Positions 1 through 8,129 of a stretch of DNA of 64,000 bases are shown here, piece after piece. The translations under genes and the position numbers were made by a program. This DNA is from Sedimentisphaerales bacterium (lineage in GTDB: Bacteria; Planctomycetota; Phycisphaerae; Sedimentisphaerales; Anaerobacaceae), in the NCBI GenBank assembly GCA_016932835.1, contig JAFGCD010000020.1, positions 1 through 64,000 of the forward strand, given 5' to 3'. Numbering within the stretch: position 1 is the first letter of the stretch; the number at the start of each line of letters is the position of its first letter. The notes beneath the pieces were generated by a model. That model saw only the letters and a list, made by a program, of their open reading frames with translations, searched no databases and was not told the origin of the DNA.

Positions 1-422
1 GCATTCACTGACATAAGGTTGTTCTTGATTGCTAACATGTCTCTTGCTCCTACAAAACTATCTTCACTATTTCTCGGCCCTGTCAAGCCCTGTCAACTTT
101 TACACGCAGCGCGCCACGGCACGCCGGGAATACACGCTTCCAGTCCCAATTTTCGAGCCGGAACAAGGAAACTTAAGGCCTTTCTTGAGCATCTGTTACG
201 ACAAAAAAGCTGGACCTGTAATACCTTCGCTGAGCATACTGATAACCGCACGGATCAATGGCCGGACGGTAAAAAAAATGCGATGTCGCCCGCATAATAT
301 CACCATGCGGCGCAGCACTTCCGCACTGTATAGCCATACTCCAAAGCCTTAACCGCATAACGACTCATAACAGATATAATGAGTCTTGCTAAGACACACC
401 CCAAGGCATATACTCCGGAGCA
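1..422. other. Intergenic region, no supported gene
   Basis: Short open frames here overlap each other on both strands and show no family motif or convincing ribosome site. The only structure I see is the dyad with an embedded TATAAT at 362-385, listed separately. This is probably the leader of the downstream glycosyltransferase gene plus the end of whatever lies before the window. Confidence 0.5.
362..385 (+). promoter_or_regulatory. Possible promoter with overlapping dyad
   Basis: GACTCAT (362-368) and ATGAGTC (379-385) form a perfect 7-bp inverted repeat with a 10-nt centre. The right half overlaps TATAAT at 375-380, a perfect -10 hexamer about 40 nt before the glycosyltransferase start. 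No good -35 hexamer lies at the expected distance, so a repressor or activator binding the dyad is a reasonable guess. It could equally be a hairpin in the leader. Confidence 0.35.
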
Positions 423-1439
423 ATGAATACGCATGACCAACAAGGGCTGAATCGCAAACGAACACTGCTCGTATTCAACTGCCATGAAGCCTGGGTGAGC
501 CAACTCGCTGTACTCGGATACCCGCTCGACATAATCGTAGGGCTAAAAGGCCAATACAAATCCACCTGGGACGAGCAAATGCGCCCAATTCCCCCGAATG
601 CCCGCCTCCTTAGCTTATCGGACGCAATTGAGTCGAATACCGATTACTACTGCATCGTTACCCACAATATGAGCGACCTGCTCGACATAAAGTCGAGATC
701 GGAACCCCGATTAATGATAATCCACTCCACCCTTGAAGGTCGCGCCCTTGAAGAGAAATCCGACGTTCAACCCGACCAAATCAAGGCAATGCTGCACAAG
801 TACATCGAATTGATCGGCGGCCATGTCGTAGCCGTATCGAGGCTAAAGGGCAAATCCTGGGGCTTTACCGAGGATATCGTGCCTTTCTGCGTGGACCCCG
901 CGGACTATCCGCAGTACTCAGGCAGCCAACCTGCGGGCCTGCGAATATGCAACTTCGTTCAGAGCCGAAAAGGAATTCTATTATGGGACCTCCATGAGAA
1001 GGCCTTCGCAGGCCTGGACGTCCGCATCGTCGGGCATAACCCTGCCTTGCCCGGTGTCTCGGCGGCACGCAACTGGTCACATCTAAAGGAGTTGCTGCAA
1101 TCCCACCGATTCTACATCCACACAGCACATCCACAAATGGAAGACGGATACAACATGGCAACCGTCGAAGCGATGGCTGCAGGAATGCCGATCCTCGGCA
1201 ACAGGCACCCGGGCTCCCCAGTCCGGCACGGCGTCAGCGGCTTTCTCAGTGACGACCCGGCCGAGCTGCGAAAATTCGCTCAGATGCTCCTTGAGAACCA
1301 GGCATTGGCCATCGCAATGGGCCGACAGGCCAAAAAAACCGCTATTGAGAGATTCTCACAGGCCGCTTTCAACGAAGCCTTCCGCCAGTCGATAGAAACC
1401 GCACGGCACAAGAGAAACAGCCTGAAAATCGCACTCTGA
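423..1439 (+). CDS. GT4-type glycosyltransferase
   Basis: Predicted cytoplasmic glycosyltransferase of the GT-B fold (family GT4/glycosyl transferases group 1), 338 aa. The C-terminal half carries the family's nucleotide-sugar site: EDGYNMATVEAMAAGMPIL, an E-x7-E type motif, at about residues 240-258. It is followed by a typical helix-rich tail. The N-terminal acceptor domain is short and not recognisable. The gene stands alone, converging on fliK 75 bp downstream, and is separated from the main glycosylation island by 18 kb. GGAG lies only 2 nt before the ATG, an unusually tight spacing. The substrate is unknown; flagellar glycosylation is plausible only from position. Confidence 0.75.
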   Translation: MNTHDQQGLNRKRTLLVFNCHEAWVSQLAVLGYPLDIIVGLKGQYKSTWDEQMRPIPPNARLLSLSDAIESNTDYYCIVTHNMSDLLDIKSRSEPRLMIIHSTLEGRALEEKSDVQPDQIKAMLHKYIELIGGHVVAVSRLKGKSWGFTEDIVPFCVDPADYPQYSGSQPAGLRICNFVQSRKGILLWDLHEKAFAGLDVRIVGHNPALPGVSAARNWSHLKELLQSHRFYIHTAHPQMEDGYNMATVEAMAAGMPILGNRHPGSPVRHGVSGFLSDDPAELRKFAQMLLENQALAIAMGRQAKKTAIERFSQAAFNEAFRQSIETARHKRNSLKIAL

Positions 1440-1514
1440 GCCGTCTTGACAGGATAGAAATCGCGCCGCCCACTCGGATATGCAAAGCCCTTGAGAATCC
1501 TTCCGCAAGTTGTC

Positions 1515-3323
1515 TCAGGCGAACATGTCTATCGATTTATCCGTAACAAATGTTCCGCTGCCTCCCACAAATTCCGTGAAAGACCCGCTGTCTGTCAGGA
1601 ATTCATTAACCGATGCGCTTGGCGTATCCGGATGGGGGTATGGCGCGCCATGCTGAGAGACCCAACTGCCCTGTTGCGGCGTTGCAGACTGGCCGTTGAA
1701 CGCTTGATGCTCCGGTTCACTGGTCATCACTACCTCGAGACGCCGGATATGAACACCCAATTCCTGGAGATTCCGGGTTATTTCGGGCAATACCTGCTGT
1801 ATCTCGACCCTTGTCTGAGCCTTGCTGACCTCTAAAAGTCCGGTGAGTTGGTCTTCCTGTTCCTGAAACCTGACGACAACCTTACCCAGCTCCGGCGGAT
1901 TCAGGCTAATCGTGATCTGCCGCTCGGCCCCGCCTACAGAACCCCTGATGGACTCCTGTATCTGCTCACTGACACTCGCAGACGTATTAGGCGCAGAATG
2001 ACTGCCGCCGGTCCCTGGCGTCTGGGAAACATTGACCGCCTGCTCCAGGACAGATGTCTGGTGGCTGGTGGCTGGAACAGCCTGGTTGGCCTCTGATGTC
2101 GAGCCGCTATCGGGCTTGGCAGTGCTGTTGCCATTGGCCGCTCCGGCAGAGACCTGAACCTGAACTGCCTTGACTTTTTGAAGAATAGAGTCGCCTGGGA
2201 GAGTCTCTTCGCCGAGGTTGGCTTCCTTGCCTGTACCGTCAGGCGACTCTAAACCTGCCTCGCTCTGCCGGGCGGATTTGACCTGTCCGTCCGGTTGTCC
2301 CGAGGCAATTGTGGGCATTTGGATATCAGACCCTTCTGGCCCGGCCTGAATTCCGGCAGACTGGCCCTTCGCAGCTAATTGATTCTCCTGGAATCCCTGT
2401 GCACCGTTCGGCGCTGCCTTGCCGCCTATCTGGGTTGGTTCTCCATCCGATACGGTCGGCTTGGTATCGTCAGTAAGCGATTCAGCCACAGTCTTCCTCG
2501 TAGTCCCTTCCACAACGTTTGCTTGCTGAACTTTATTGGCGCTATCGGACGAACTGCTTTGCTCGCTTGTCTTGCGCCCGGTCGGCACTCTCGCAGTCTC
2601 TCTGCCACCGCTGGCAGCCGCCCCAACACCGCCAAGGCTGTCAATGATACCGTCTTTCGCGATTTGCTCTCCCCCCACACCAGAAACAGCTCGAACAACC
2701 GTCCTGGAATCGCTTTGGCCATGCTCAGCATTCGGCGGTGCAGCCCCCACCGCTAATACAGCTTTCGGAGCGGCTTGCCCGGATGCCTTCGCCGCAGCCT
2801 TGCCCGGCGCCTTCACCGTGAGGTCCGGAAGCTGCAAAATCTCAGAACCTTTGAGCAGGTCTTTCGCATCTGTAACAATCTCTGCCTTGCCCGGCTGTCG
2901 AGTTGAATTAGCCGTTGCCGTAGCGCCTTTACCCGACTCGACGGTCACAGCAGCCGATTTCTCAGTCGAAGCCGGCTGTGATTCACCTGTCGTCCCTGTC
3001 GTCGGCTGCTTGGCAACTTGCAACATCTCGGCCGGGGCCTCCGTCGCGGATTCAGCAGTATCCGTAGTTTTCTCCGGCTTCTCCGCTTGAATTCGCTCGT
3101 TGAGCGTTTCCCCAAAATCCTTGCTCCGCTTGACGCCACGCGGCTCACCGGTTTCAATTCGCGTATTATCGGTCGTTACCTCCCCCGCCTCAACAGCCAT
3201 CGACGGCTGCTCCGGCAGATCCAAAGCACAGCGCCTTGTATTCGGCAATTCAGGGGACCCGCAGAGCCCTGGAACCACCCCAACACTTGCCGCCAACGTA
3301 TTTGCCAACGAACCGGTATCCAT
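1515..3323 (-). CDS. fliK: Flagellar hook-length control protein FliK
   Basis: FliK is the secreted ruler that sets hook length and switches FlhB export specificity. The long middle is low-complexity (Ala/Thr/Gly/Ser/Gln rich), as usual for FliK. The C-terminal quarter is the Flg_hook domain, with ISLNPPELGKVVVRF followed by helices ending QELGVHIRRLEVVM. The first ATG (3323) gives 602 aa, but a perfect sigma-54 promoter at 3337-3352 would start transcription near 3327, leaving almost no leader. An internal ATG at 3200 (residue 42) is preceded by GGAG at 9-nt spacing and may be the true start, giving 561 aa. The gene diverges from flgB. Confidence 0.88.
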   Translation of the reverse strand: MDTGSLANTLAASVGVVPGLCGSPELPNTRRCALDLPEQPSMAVEAGEVTTDNTRIETGEPRGVKRSKDFGETLNERIQAEKPEKTTDTAESATEAPAEMLQVAKQPTTGTTGESQPASTEKSAAVTVESGKGATATANSTRQPGKAEIVTDAKDLLKGSEILQLPDLTVKAPGKAAAKASGQAAPKAVLAVGAAPPNAEHGQSDSRTVVRAVSGVGGEQIAKDGIIDSLGGVGAAASGGRETARVPTGRKTSEQSSSSDSANKVQQANVVEGTTRKTVAESLTDDTKPTVSDGEPTQIGGKAAPNGAQGFQENQLAAKGQSAGIQAGPEGSDIQMPTIASGQPDGQVKSARQSEAGLESPDGTGKEANLGEETLPGDSILQKVKAVQVQVSAGAANGNSTAKPDSGSTSEANQAVPATSHQTSVLEQAVNVSQTPGTGGSHSAPNTSASVSEQIQESIRGSVGGAERQITISLNPPELGKVVVRFQEQEDQLTGLLEVSKAQTRVEIQQVLPEITRNLQELGVHIRRLEVVMTSEPEHQAFNGQSATPQQGSWVSQHGAPYPHPDTPSASVNEFLTDSGSFTEFVGGSGTFVTDKSIDMFA

Positions 3324-3336
3324 ATATCAGTTATTT

Positions 3337-3352
3337 AGCAACCCTCGTGCCA
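3337..3352 (-). promoter_or_regulatory. Sigma-54 promoter of fliK
   Basis: Read on the minus strand: TGGCACG-AGGG-TTGCT. GG and GC are separated by exactly 10 nt, matching the -24/-12 consensus at all fixed positions. It faces fliK, and initiation is expected near 3327. Its closeness to the fliK ATG at 3323 argues for a leaderless message or the downstream start at 3200. Confidence 0.85.
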
Positions 3353-3685
3353 GCTCCGGATTCCGCAGACCAATACGAACGTAAAGCCTTGCAAACACAG
3401 AATTTACATACAAACAAGGACGCACGCCGCACATGGCAATTAAAGACGCCGCCGACAAAGCCGGAGAAATCTTCCACAACCGAGGCAAGAACTTCCGCCT
3501 TGAACGATCATCGGGCCTCCCCGCGTAAACCTCAGTGTATTTGCACAGATGTAAAAAAACACGCCGGCCTGTATAGAATCCTGACGAATGGGACTACACG
3601 AGGAAGGCACATCGAACACCCTTTTTAGCCGTTTTTGGGCCAAATTCGCCGGTTGACCCCGCGAAATGAAAGCGACCGGCACAAC
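3353..3685. other. Regulatory region between divergent fliK and flgB
   Basis: There is no gene here that I can support. The stretch separates two outward-facing sigma-54 promoters and so should hold activator sites. A candidate is TGTATAGAATCCTGACG at 3570-3586, about 100 bp before the flgB -24 element. It resembles words found upstream of other sigma-54 promoters in this window. Confidence 0.4.
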
Positions 3686-3701
3686 TGGCACGCTTATTGC
3701 T
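3686..3701 (+). promoter_or_regulatory. Sigma-54 promoter of the flgB operon
   Basis: TGGCACG-CTTA-TTGCT, with GG (3687-3688) and GC (3699-3700) 10 nt apart: a full match to the -24/-12 consensus. It lies 54 nt before the flgB ATG and should drive the rod/MS-ring/export/stator operon to 12979. Confidence 0.92.
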
Positions 3702-3754
3702 CATTACCCTTCGGCAAAAAATGTTTGTGCAAAGATAATCCAGGAAGACCAAAA

Positions 3755-4114
3755 ATGGCCGAGGTAAGCAACATCGTCGATTTCCTCGAGGCCGGCATAA
3801 AAGTCGAAAGCCTCCGACAGAAGACAATCGCCAACAACGTCGCCAACCTTCAGACACCGGGTTACCGCAGGATTGATGTCAAATTCGAGCAGTTGCTCGC
3901 CAAAGCCATCGCTTCCGACGGGACAGCGGACCTCGACACAATAGAAGCCGAGGTCTATCAGCCTAAACAGACGCCGTTGAAGCCAAACGGCAATGACGTG
4001 AGCCTGGAAGCAGAAGTCGGCGAGATGGTGAAGAACTCCCTTCGCCACAAGGCCTATGTCAGGCTGCTGAACAAAAAGTTTGAGCAAATAACAGCAGCAA
4101 TCAACGTGAGGTAA
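3755..4114 (+). CDS. flgB: Flagellar basal-body rod protein FlgB
   Basis: Proximal rod subunit, 119 aa from the ATG at 3755 (an upstream in-frame ATG at 3635 lies before the sigma-54 promoter and cannot be the start). The N-terminus carries the flg_bb_rod signature: LRQKTIANNVANLQTPGYRR at about residues 22-41, the secretion and rod-assembly motif shared by rod proteins. The C-terminus has the matching amphipathic helix (LLNKKFEQITAAINVR). It is the first gene of the operon, followed by flgC and fliE in the classical order. Confidence 0.95.
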   Translation: MAEVSNIVDFLEAGIKVESLRQKTIANNVANLQTPGYRRIDVKFEQLLAKAIASDGTADLDTIEAEVYQPKQTPLKPNGNDVSLEAEVGEMVKNSLRHKAYVRLLNKKFEQITAAINVR

Positions 4115-4199
4115 GTCGTATATCTTCGGGGCGTCGCAGCTATCGCCGAACCAGGCCGCTTAGGCAAAAAGAAAACTGAAGATGAACAGGAACAGGCAG

Positions 4200-4607
4200 A
4201 TGGAAATCAGTAACAGTTTCGGCCCAATAGACATAGCGATCTCCGGTATGCGGGCGCAAAACAAAAACATAGGCATGATTTCATCCAACGTCGCAAACGC
4301 ACAGTCAACCGACAACGGCGACGGGACACCATACCGAAGGCTCGAAGCAATATTCAAGACCGCCGGAGAAGACGGAATCGGCGGTGTGACCCTTGACGAA
4401 ATAGCCGCCGATATGAGCGAACTGCCCAGAATCCTCAAACCAGGACACCCGGACGCCGACGAGCAGGGATATGTGACAATGCCAAATGTCGATTTGCCCG
4501 TCGAAATGGTCAACCTGGCGGTGGCGACCCGCTCCTACCAGGCAAACGTCGCCGTAATGAAACGATACCAACGCATGGTCGAGAGCACGCTCGAATTACT
4601 GCGATAA
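4200..4607 (+). CDS. flgC: Flagellar basal-body rod protein FlgC
   Basis: Rod subunit, 135 aa from the ATG at 4200, which has AGGA about 8 nt upstream. The in-frame ATG at 4182 would add six residues and has no better ribosome site. The rod signature MISSNVANAQ is near residue 24, and the C-terminal helix (NLAVATRSYQANVAVMKRYQ) matches the FlgC pattern. It acts in the periplasm after export by the flagellar type III apparatus. It lies between flgB and fliE. Confidence 0.94.
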   Translation: MEISNSFGPIDIAISGMRAQNKNIGMISSNVANAQSTDNGDGTPYRRLEAIFKTAGEDGIGGVTLDEIAADMSELPRILKPGHPDADEQGYVTMPNVDLPVEMVNLAVATRSYQANVAVMKRYQRMVESTLELLR

Positions 4608-4623
4608 CTGAGGAAGCAAGGTA

Positions 4624-4947
4624 ATGATCAATCTCAATGCCAATATAAGCTCGACAACCCCGAAGCTCAATCCCGCAGCGGTTGGAATCGGCAAGGTCGG
4701 AAATACCGACGCAAACAATGCGGCTTTTTCAAAAACAATAAAGGCAGCCGGTGAATATCTTTCAAAGGTCGATGACCTTCAGCAATCATCAGATATGTCT
4801 ATAAAAGATATGCTGACCGGCAAAAACCCTGATATTACCTCGGTAGTCTCAGCAGTGGCCAAGGCGGATATGAGCTTCAAACTGCTCGTCGGTGTAAGAA
4901 ATAAACTGATCGAAGCCTATAAGCAAACCATGAATATGCAATTGTAA
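4624..4947 (+). CDS. fliE: Flagellar hook-basal body complex protein FliE
   Basis: FliE joins the MS ring to the rod. At 107 aa it has the usual length, a disordered N-terminus and the conserved C-terminal block (SFKLLVGVRNKLIEAYKQTM), which is diagnostic for FliE. AGGAAG lies 7 nt before the ATG. The flgB-flgC-fliE order supports the call. Confidence 0.94.
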   Translation: MINLNANISSTTPKLNPAAVGIGKVGNTDANNAAFSKTIKAAGEYLSKVDDLQQSSDMSIKDMLTGKNPDITSVVSAVAKADMSFKLLVGVRNKLIEAYKQTMNMQL

Positions 4948-5014
4948 CTGATTCGGCCCGGCGGCCTCTGTAGCAATCGTTGAGCAAACCGCCAACTAAA
5001 ACAAAAAAATATAA

Positions 5015-6529
5015 ATGGATTTCTTTCAAAAAATTCGAGCGATATGGGAAAACGTCAGCCTGGTCCAGCGAGCCTTGCTCGTTGCCGTCGTCTTGACACT
5101 CGGAACAGTCACCGTGCTGCTTATCCAATGGGCGAGAAAGCCGGATATGCGCATGCTCTATCAGCAACTGTTGCCGGAAGAAGCCTCGAAAATTACAGAG
5201 AAAATCAGCGAAAAGAGCATCGCTTACGAATTACGAAACGGCGGGACGACAATCTACGCCCCGAAAGAACATATCTATCAGCTTCGTCTGGATATGGCTA
5301 AGGAAGGACTCCCCGCCGGGCAGCAAGGCGGTTACAGCATCTTCGATAAAGAGAAAGTGGGCGCCAGTCCGTTTGCTCAAGAGGTAAACTACAAGCGGGC
5401 ACTCCAGGAAGAACTCGCAAAGAGTATTCAAATGGTGGACGGCGTCGATTATGCACGCGTTCATATAGTCAATACAGAGAAAAGTATTTTCGCATCCAAA
5501 GCCGCCGAGACAACGGCCTCGGTCGTTCTTCGACTGCGACCGGGCTATACGTTGAGCGCCCTGAACATAGCAGCGATTACGAACCTCGTCGCAGGCAGCG
5601 TGGACGGACTCGCATCCGACAGCGTGACCTTGATAGACAGTCAGGGAAGGCTCCTTTCAGGCGAATCCGGCCAGGCCGGTGCTCAAAGGGCAGGAACCGT
5701 CCAGGCCTATAAGGAGAGAGTCGAGCAGAGCCTTGAAAAGAAGGTCGAGGACATGCTCACAACTGTACTGGGGCCGGGCCGAGCCGCGGTAAAGGTCAGC
5801 GCTGTGATCGACATGAACAGCGTCAGCACCGTCAAGGAAATCTATGAGTCCAAGGGAATTGTCTCAAAAGAGGAAATCCAAAAGAACGAAGAGAAGGACC
5901 CTGTCGCAGCATCGGGCGGCAATGCAGCCGCTGCGGCCGGCAGCAAGAAAGATGAAACAATCACAACTGAATATGTGAACCCAAGAACTGTCGAACAGAA
6001 GGAAATTTTACCCGGCAGAGTAGTATCGCTATCGGTCTCGGCCATTGTTGACTTATCAGTATCCGACGCCAATGAAGCCGGCTCGGGCGCCGCAAATGCC
6101 AAGATAATGCAGGTAGCGGACGTGGAAAAGCTCATCCGAAACGCCCTCGGACTCGACCCGCTCGACACTGACTCACTCACTGTGGTCGATGCAAAGTTTC
6201 CTCGTCAGCAGGAGGCCCTGATAGATGTCGAACCCTCCAGCTGGCCTCGGTATATGGCGATCGTTCGCCATGCTTCTCTGGGAATTATGGCGATATGTGC
6301 CCTGCTGGTGCTTCGCATTTTCAGAGGAGCAAAGAAAAAGGCGGGCAAGAAGGGCGCCACGGAAGAGCTGCCGGCCGCCGACACAGCCGGAACCGCAGGC
6401 TTGCTGCCTGCAGGAACTATAGGGACTGATTCATTGGCGCTGAGAAGGCAGATAACAGGAGCCCTGCGCCAGAATCCCGAACACGTAAAACAAGTATTTG
6501 CAGGCTGGATTGAAGAAAGGCAGGCCTAA
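5015..6529 (+). CDS. fliF: Flagellar MS-ring protein FliF
   Basis: Builds the MS ring in the inner membrane, 504 aa. One membrane segment lies near residues 20-40 (ALLVAVVLTLGTVTVLLIQWA). The YscJ/FliF ring-building domain follows (MRMLYQQLLPEEASKI... GGYSIFDKEKVG... VNYKRALQEELAKSI), then a periplasmic stretch with Ala/Gly-rich linker. A second membrane segment lies near 413-432, and a cytoplasmic C-terminal FliG-binding tail ends NPEHVKQVFAGWIEER. It is somewhat short for FliF. The stop is directly followed by the GTG of fliG with no gap. Confidence 0.96.
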   Translation: MDFFQKIRAIWENVSLVQRALLVAVVLTLGTVTVLLIQWARKPDMRMLYQQLLPEEASKITEKISEKSIAYELRNGGTTIYAPKEHIYQLRLDMAKEGLPAGQQGGYSIFDKEKVGASPFAQEVNYKRALQEELAKSIQMVDGVDYARVHIVNTEKSIFASKAAETTASVVLRLRPGYTLSALNIAAITNLVAGSVDGLASDSVTLIDSQGRLLSGESGQAGAQRAGTVQAYKERVEQSLEKKVEDMLTTVLGPGRAAVKVSAVIDMNSVSTVKEIYESKGIVSKEEIQKNEEKDPVAASGGNAAAAAGSKKDETITTEYVNPRTVEQKEILPGRVVSLSVSAIVDLSVSDANEAGSGAANAKIMQVADVEKLIRNALGLDPLDTDSLTVVDAKFPRQQEALIDVEPSSWPRYMAIVRHASLGIMAICALLVLRIFRGAKKKAGKKGATEELPAADTAGTAGLLPAGTIGTDSLALRRQITGALRQNPEHVKQVFAGWIEERQA

Positions 6530-7525
6530 GTGACGCTGACCGGCAAACAAAAAGCTGCGATGCTGCTGATGAGTCTCGATGCAGCAACGGCATCGGAACT
6601 GCTAAAGGGAGTCGATGCACGCGTGGTCCAGGAATTGGCCGTGGAACTGGCATACCTCGATGCCGCGGGCCACAGAAGCAGCAGGACAACTGCGGAAGTC
6701 GCGCAACAGTTCTGCAATTCACTGCAGTCGCAGGACATATTTCAAATCGACACTTTCCTGAACCAAATGCTCAAGAATACGGTAGGCAGCGACAAGGCCG
6801 AGGACATCCAGTCGCAGATAGAACAATTGCTGCGAAAACGGGACCCTTTCATACCTATTCGCTCCGCGGATTCCCGGACAATAGCAGCGGTGCTGGAGCA
6901 GGAGCATCCCCAGGCTGCCGCAGTGGTCCTCTCCGAACTTCCTGCAAAAAAAAGCTCCGAGGTCATCGGCCTTCTGGGAGAAAGCATTCGTTTGACAGCC
7001 GTCAGCAGAATCACAACCTGCGAAACGGTGACAAGAGAAGCAAAAACGCGAATCGCCGAGGCGGTTGTCAAGCGGCTTGAAACATTCGCGTCCACCAGCG
7101 GTGCGGCGCAGGCCGGCCCCGACCAGTCTCTCAGAAAAGTGGCGGTAATCCTGCGAAACCTCGAACCGGAACTTCGCGAAGGTCTGCTCGGCGCCATAAA
7201 GGGAGCCGACGAAGATGCCGCCGCGAAAGTCACGGACCTAATGATAATTTGGGAGGACATCCCTCAAATATCCGACAGGCCGCTTCAGGAAGGACTCAGG
7301 GGAATCGACGCCAAACAACTGGCCCTGGCGCTGTTCAAGGCCGACCAACTTATCGTCGAGAAAATCAAATCCAATATATCTGAAAGGGCCTCCGCAACAC
7401 TGGACGAAGAAGCATCGCTGATGTCGGCCCCCAAGGAAGCTGAGATCAAAGAAGCCAGAGGACAAGTCATAGCCGCACTGCGAGAGTTGGATGCTAAAGG
7501 CGAACTGACATTTACAGAAGAATAG
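6530..7525 (+). CDS. fliG: Flagellar motor switch protein FliG
   Basis: C-ring protein that receives torque from the stator, 331 aa. GTG start abutting the fliF stop, with AAGG/AGG upstream. The N-terminal domain begins with the family motif LTGKQKAAMLLMSL. The middle domain has EHPQAAAVVLSELPA, the EHPQT-like motif. The C-terminal domain contains the charged torque helix (KSNISERASATLDEEASLM) followed by the usual EAEIKEARGQVIAALREL helix. Confidence 0.96.
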   Translation: MTLTGKQKAAMLLMSLDAATASELLKGVDARVVQELAVELAYLDAAGHRSSRTTAEVAQQFCNSLQSQDIFQIDTFLNQMLKNTVGSDKAEDIQSQIEQLLRKRDPFIPIRSADSRTIAAVLEQEHPQAAAVVLSELPAKKSSEVIGLLGESIRLTAVSRITTCETVTREAKTRIAEAVVKRLETFASTSGAAQAGPDQSLRKVAVILRNLEPELREGLLGAIKGADEDAAAKVTDLMIIWEDIPQISDRPLQEGLRGIDAKQLALALFKADQLIVEKIKSNISERASATLDEEASLMSAPKEAEIKEARGQVIAALRELDAKGELTFTEE

Positions 7526-7529
7526 AAAA

Positions 7530-8126
7530 ATGCCGCCCACACTAACAATGAGTCTCACCCGGCCAATCAAATCAGCGGTCTTGCTGGATCGCGGCCCGGC
7601 TTCTTCACTCGACGGCCCTTCGCCTCAAACAACACCCGGAAGCCCCGACGATGCTGAACTGGAATCCGACCGGGCCCCAAGCCGGAATCTCGATTCCCAC
7701 AAAACCGAGTTCGCCAGGATCAACGCAGTCCTTCAGAACCTTGCGGACAGGCTTAACGAATTCTGCAGCGACGCCTTTGCCGCCCACAAAGAGGAAATCG
7801 CAAAGCTCTCACTGGAAATCGCCCGGAAGATACTGGCTCAGAAAATTAGCGACGCCGATTACGAAATCGAATCCATCGTCAAAGAAGCTCTGGGCAAGGC
7901 ACCGGTGCTGAAAAACGTCGTAGTGCACTTGAATCCCGATGACCTCACCGCATACCGGAAACTCCAGCAGGACCAGTCATGCGAAGACATAGCGGACGTC
8001 ACGTTTGTCCCCGATGCCGACATCGGACTCGCAGAGTGCCTGATCGAAACACCTAAAGGAATCATCGAATCGCTGATTGACCAGAGGCTGGAACAAGTCG
8101 GCAACGCTCTAAAAAAGGTAAGATAA
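7530..8126 (+). CDS. fliH: Flagellar assembly protein FliH
   Basis: Regulator of the FliI export ATPase, 198 aa, predicted cytoplasmic. The N-terminus is disordered. A central helix (ISLEIARKIL-like: KLSLEIARKILAQKI) and a C-terminal domain ending IETPKGIIESLIDQRLEQV match the FliH/HrpE/V-ATPase E-subunit pattern. The neighbours fliG and fliI fit. A start at the in-frame ATG at 7548 is also possible. Confidence 0.9.
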   Translation: MPPTLTMSLTRPIKSAVLLDRGPASSLDGPSPQTTPGSPDDAELESDRAPSRNLDSHKTEFARINAVLQNLADRLNEFCSDAFAAHKEEIAKLSLEIARKILAQKISDADYEIESIVKEALGKAPVLKNVVVHLNPDDLTAYRKLQQDQSCEDIADVTFVPDADIGLAECLIETPKGIIESLIDQRLEQVGNALKKVR

Positions 8127-8129
8127 GCT

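Noticed and set aside
19-352. Two overlapping small plus-strand frames at the window start
   Set aside because: Mutually overlapping, no ribosome site, no motif.
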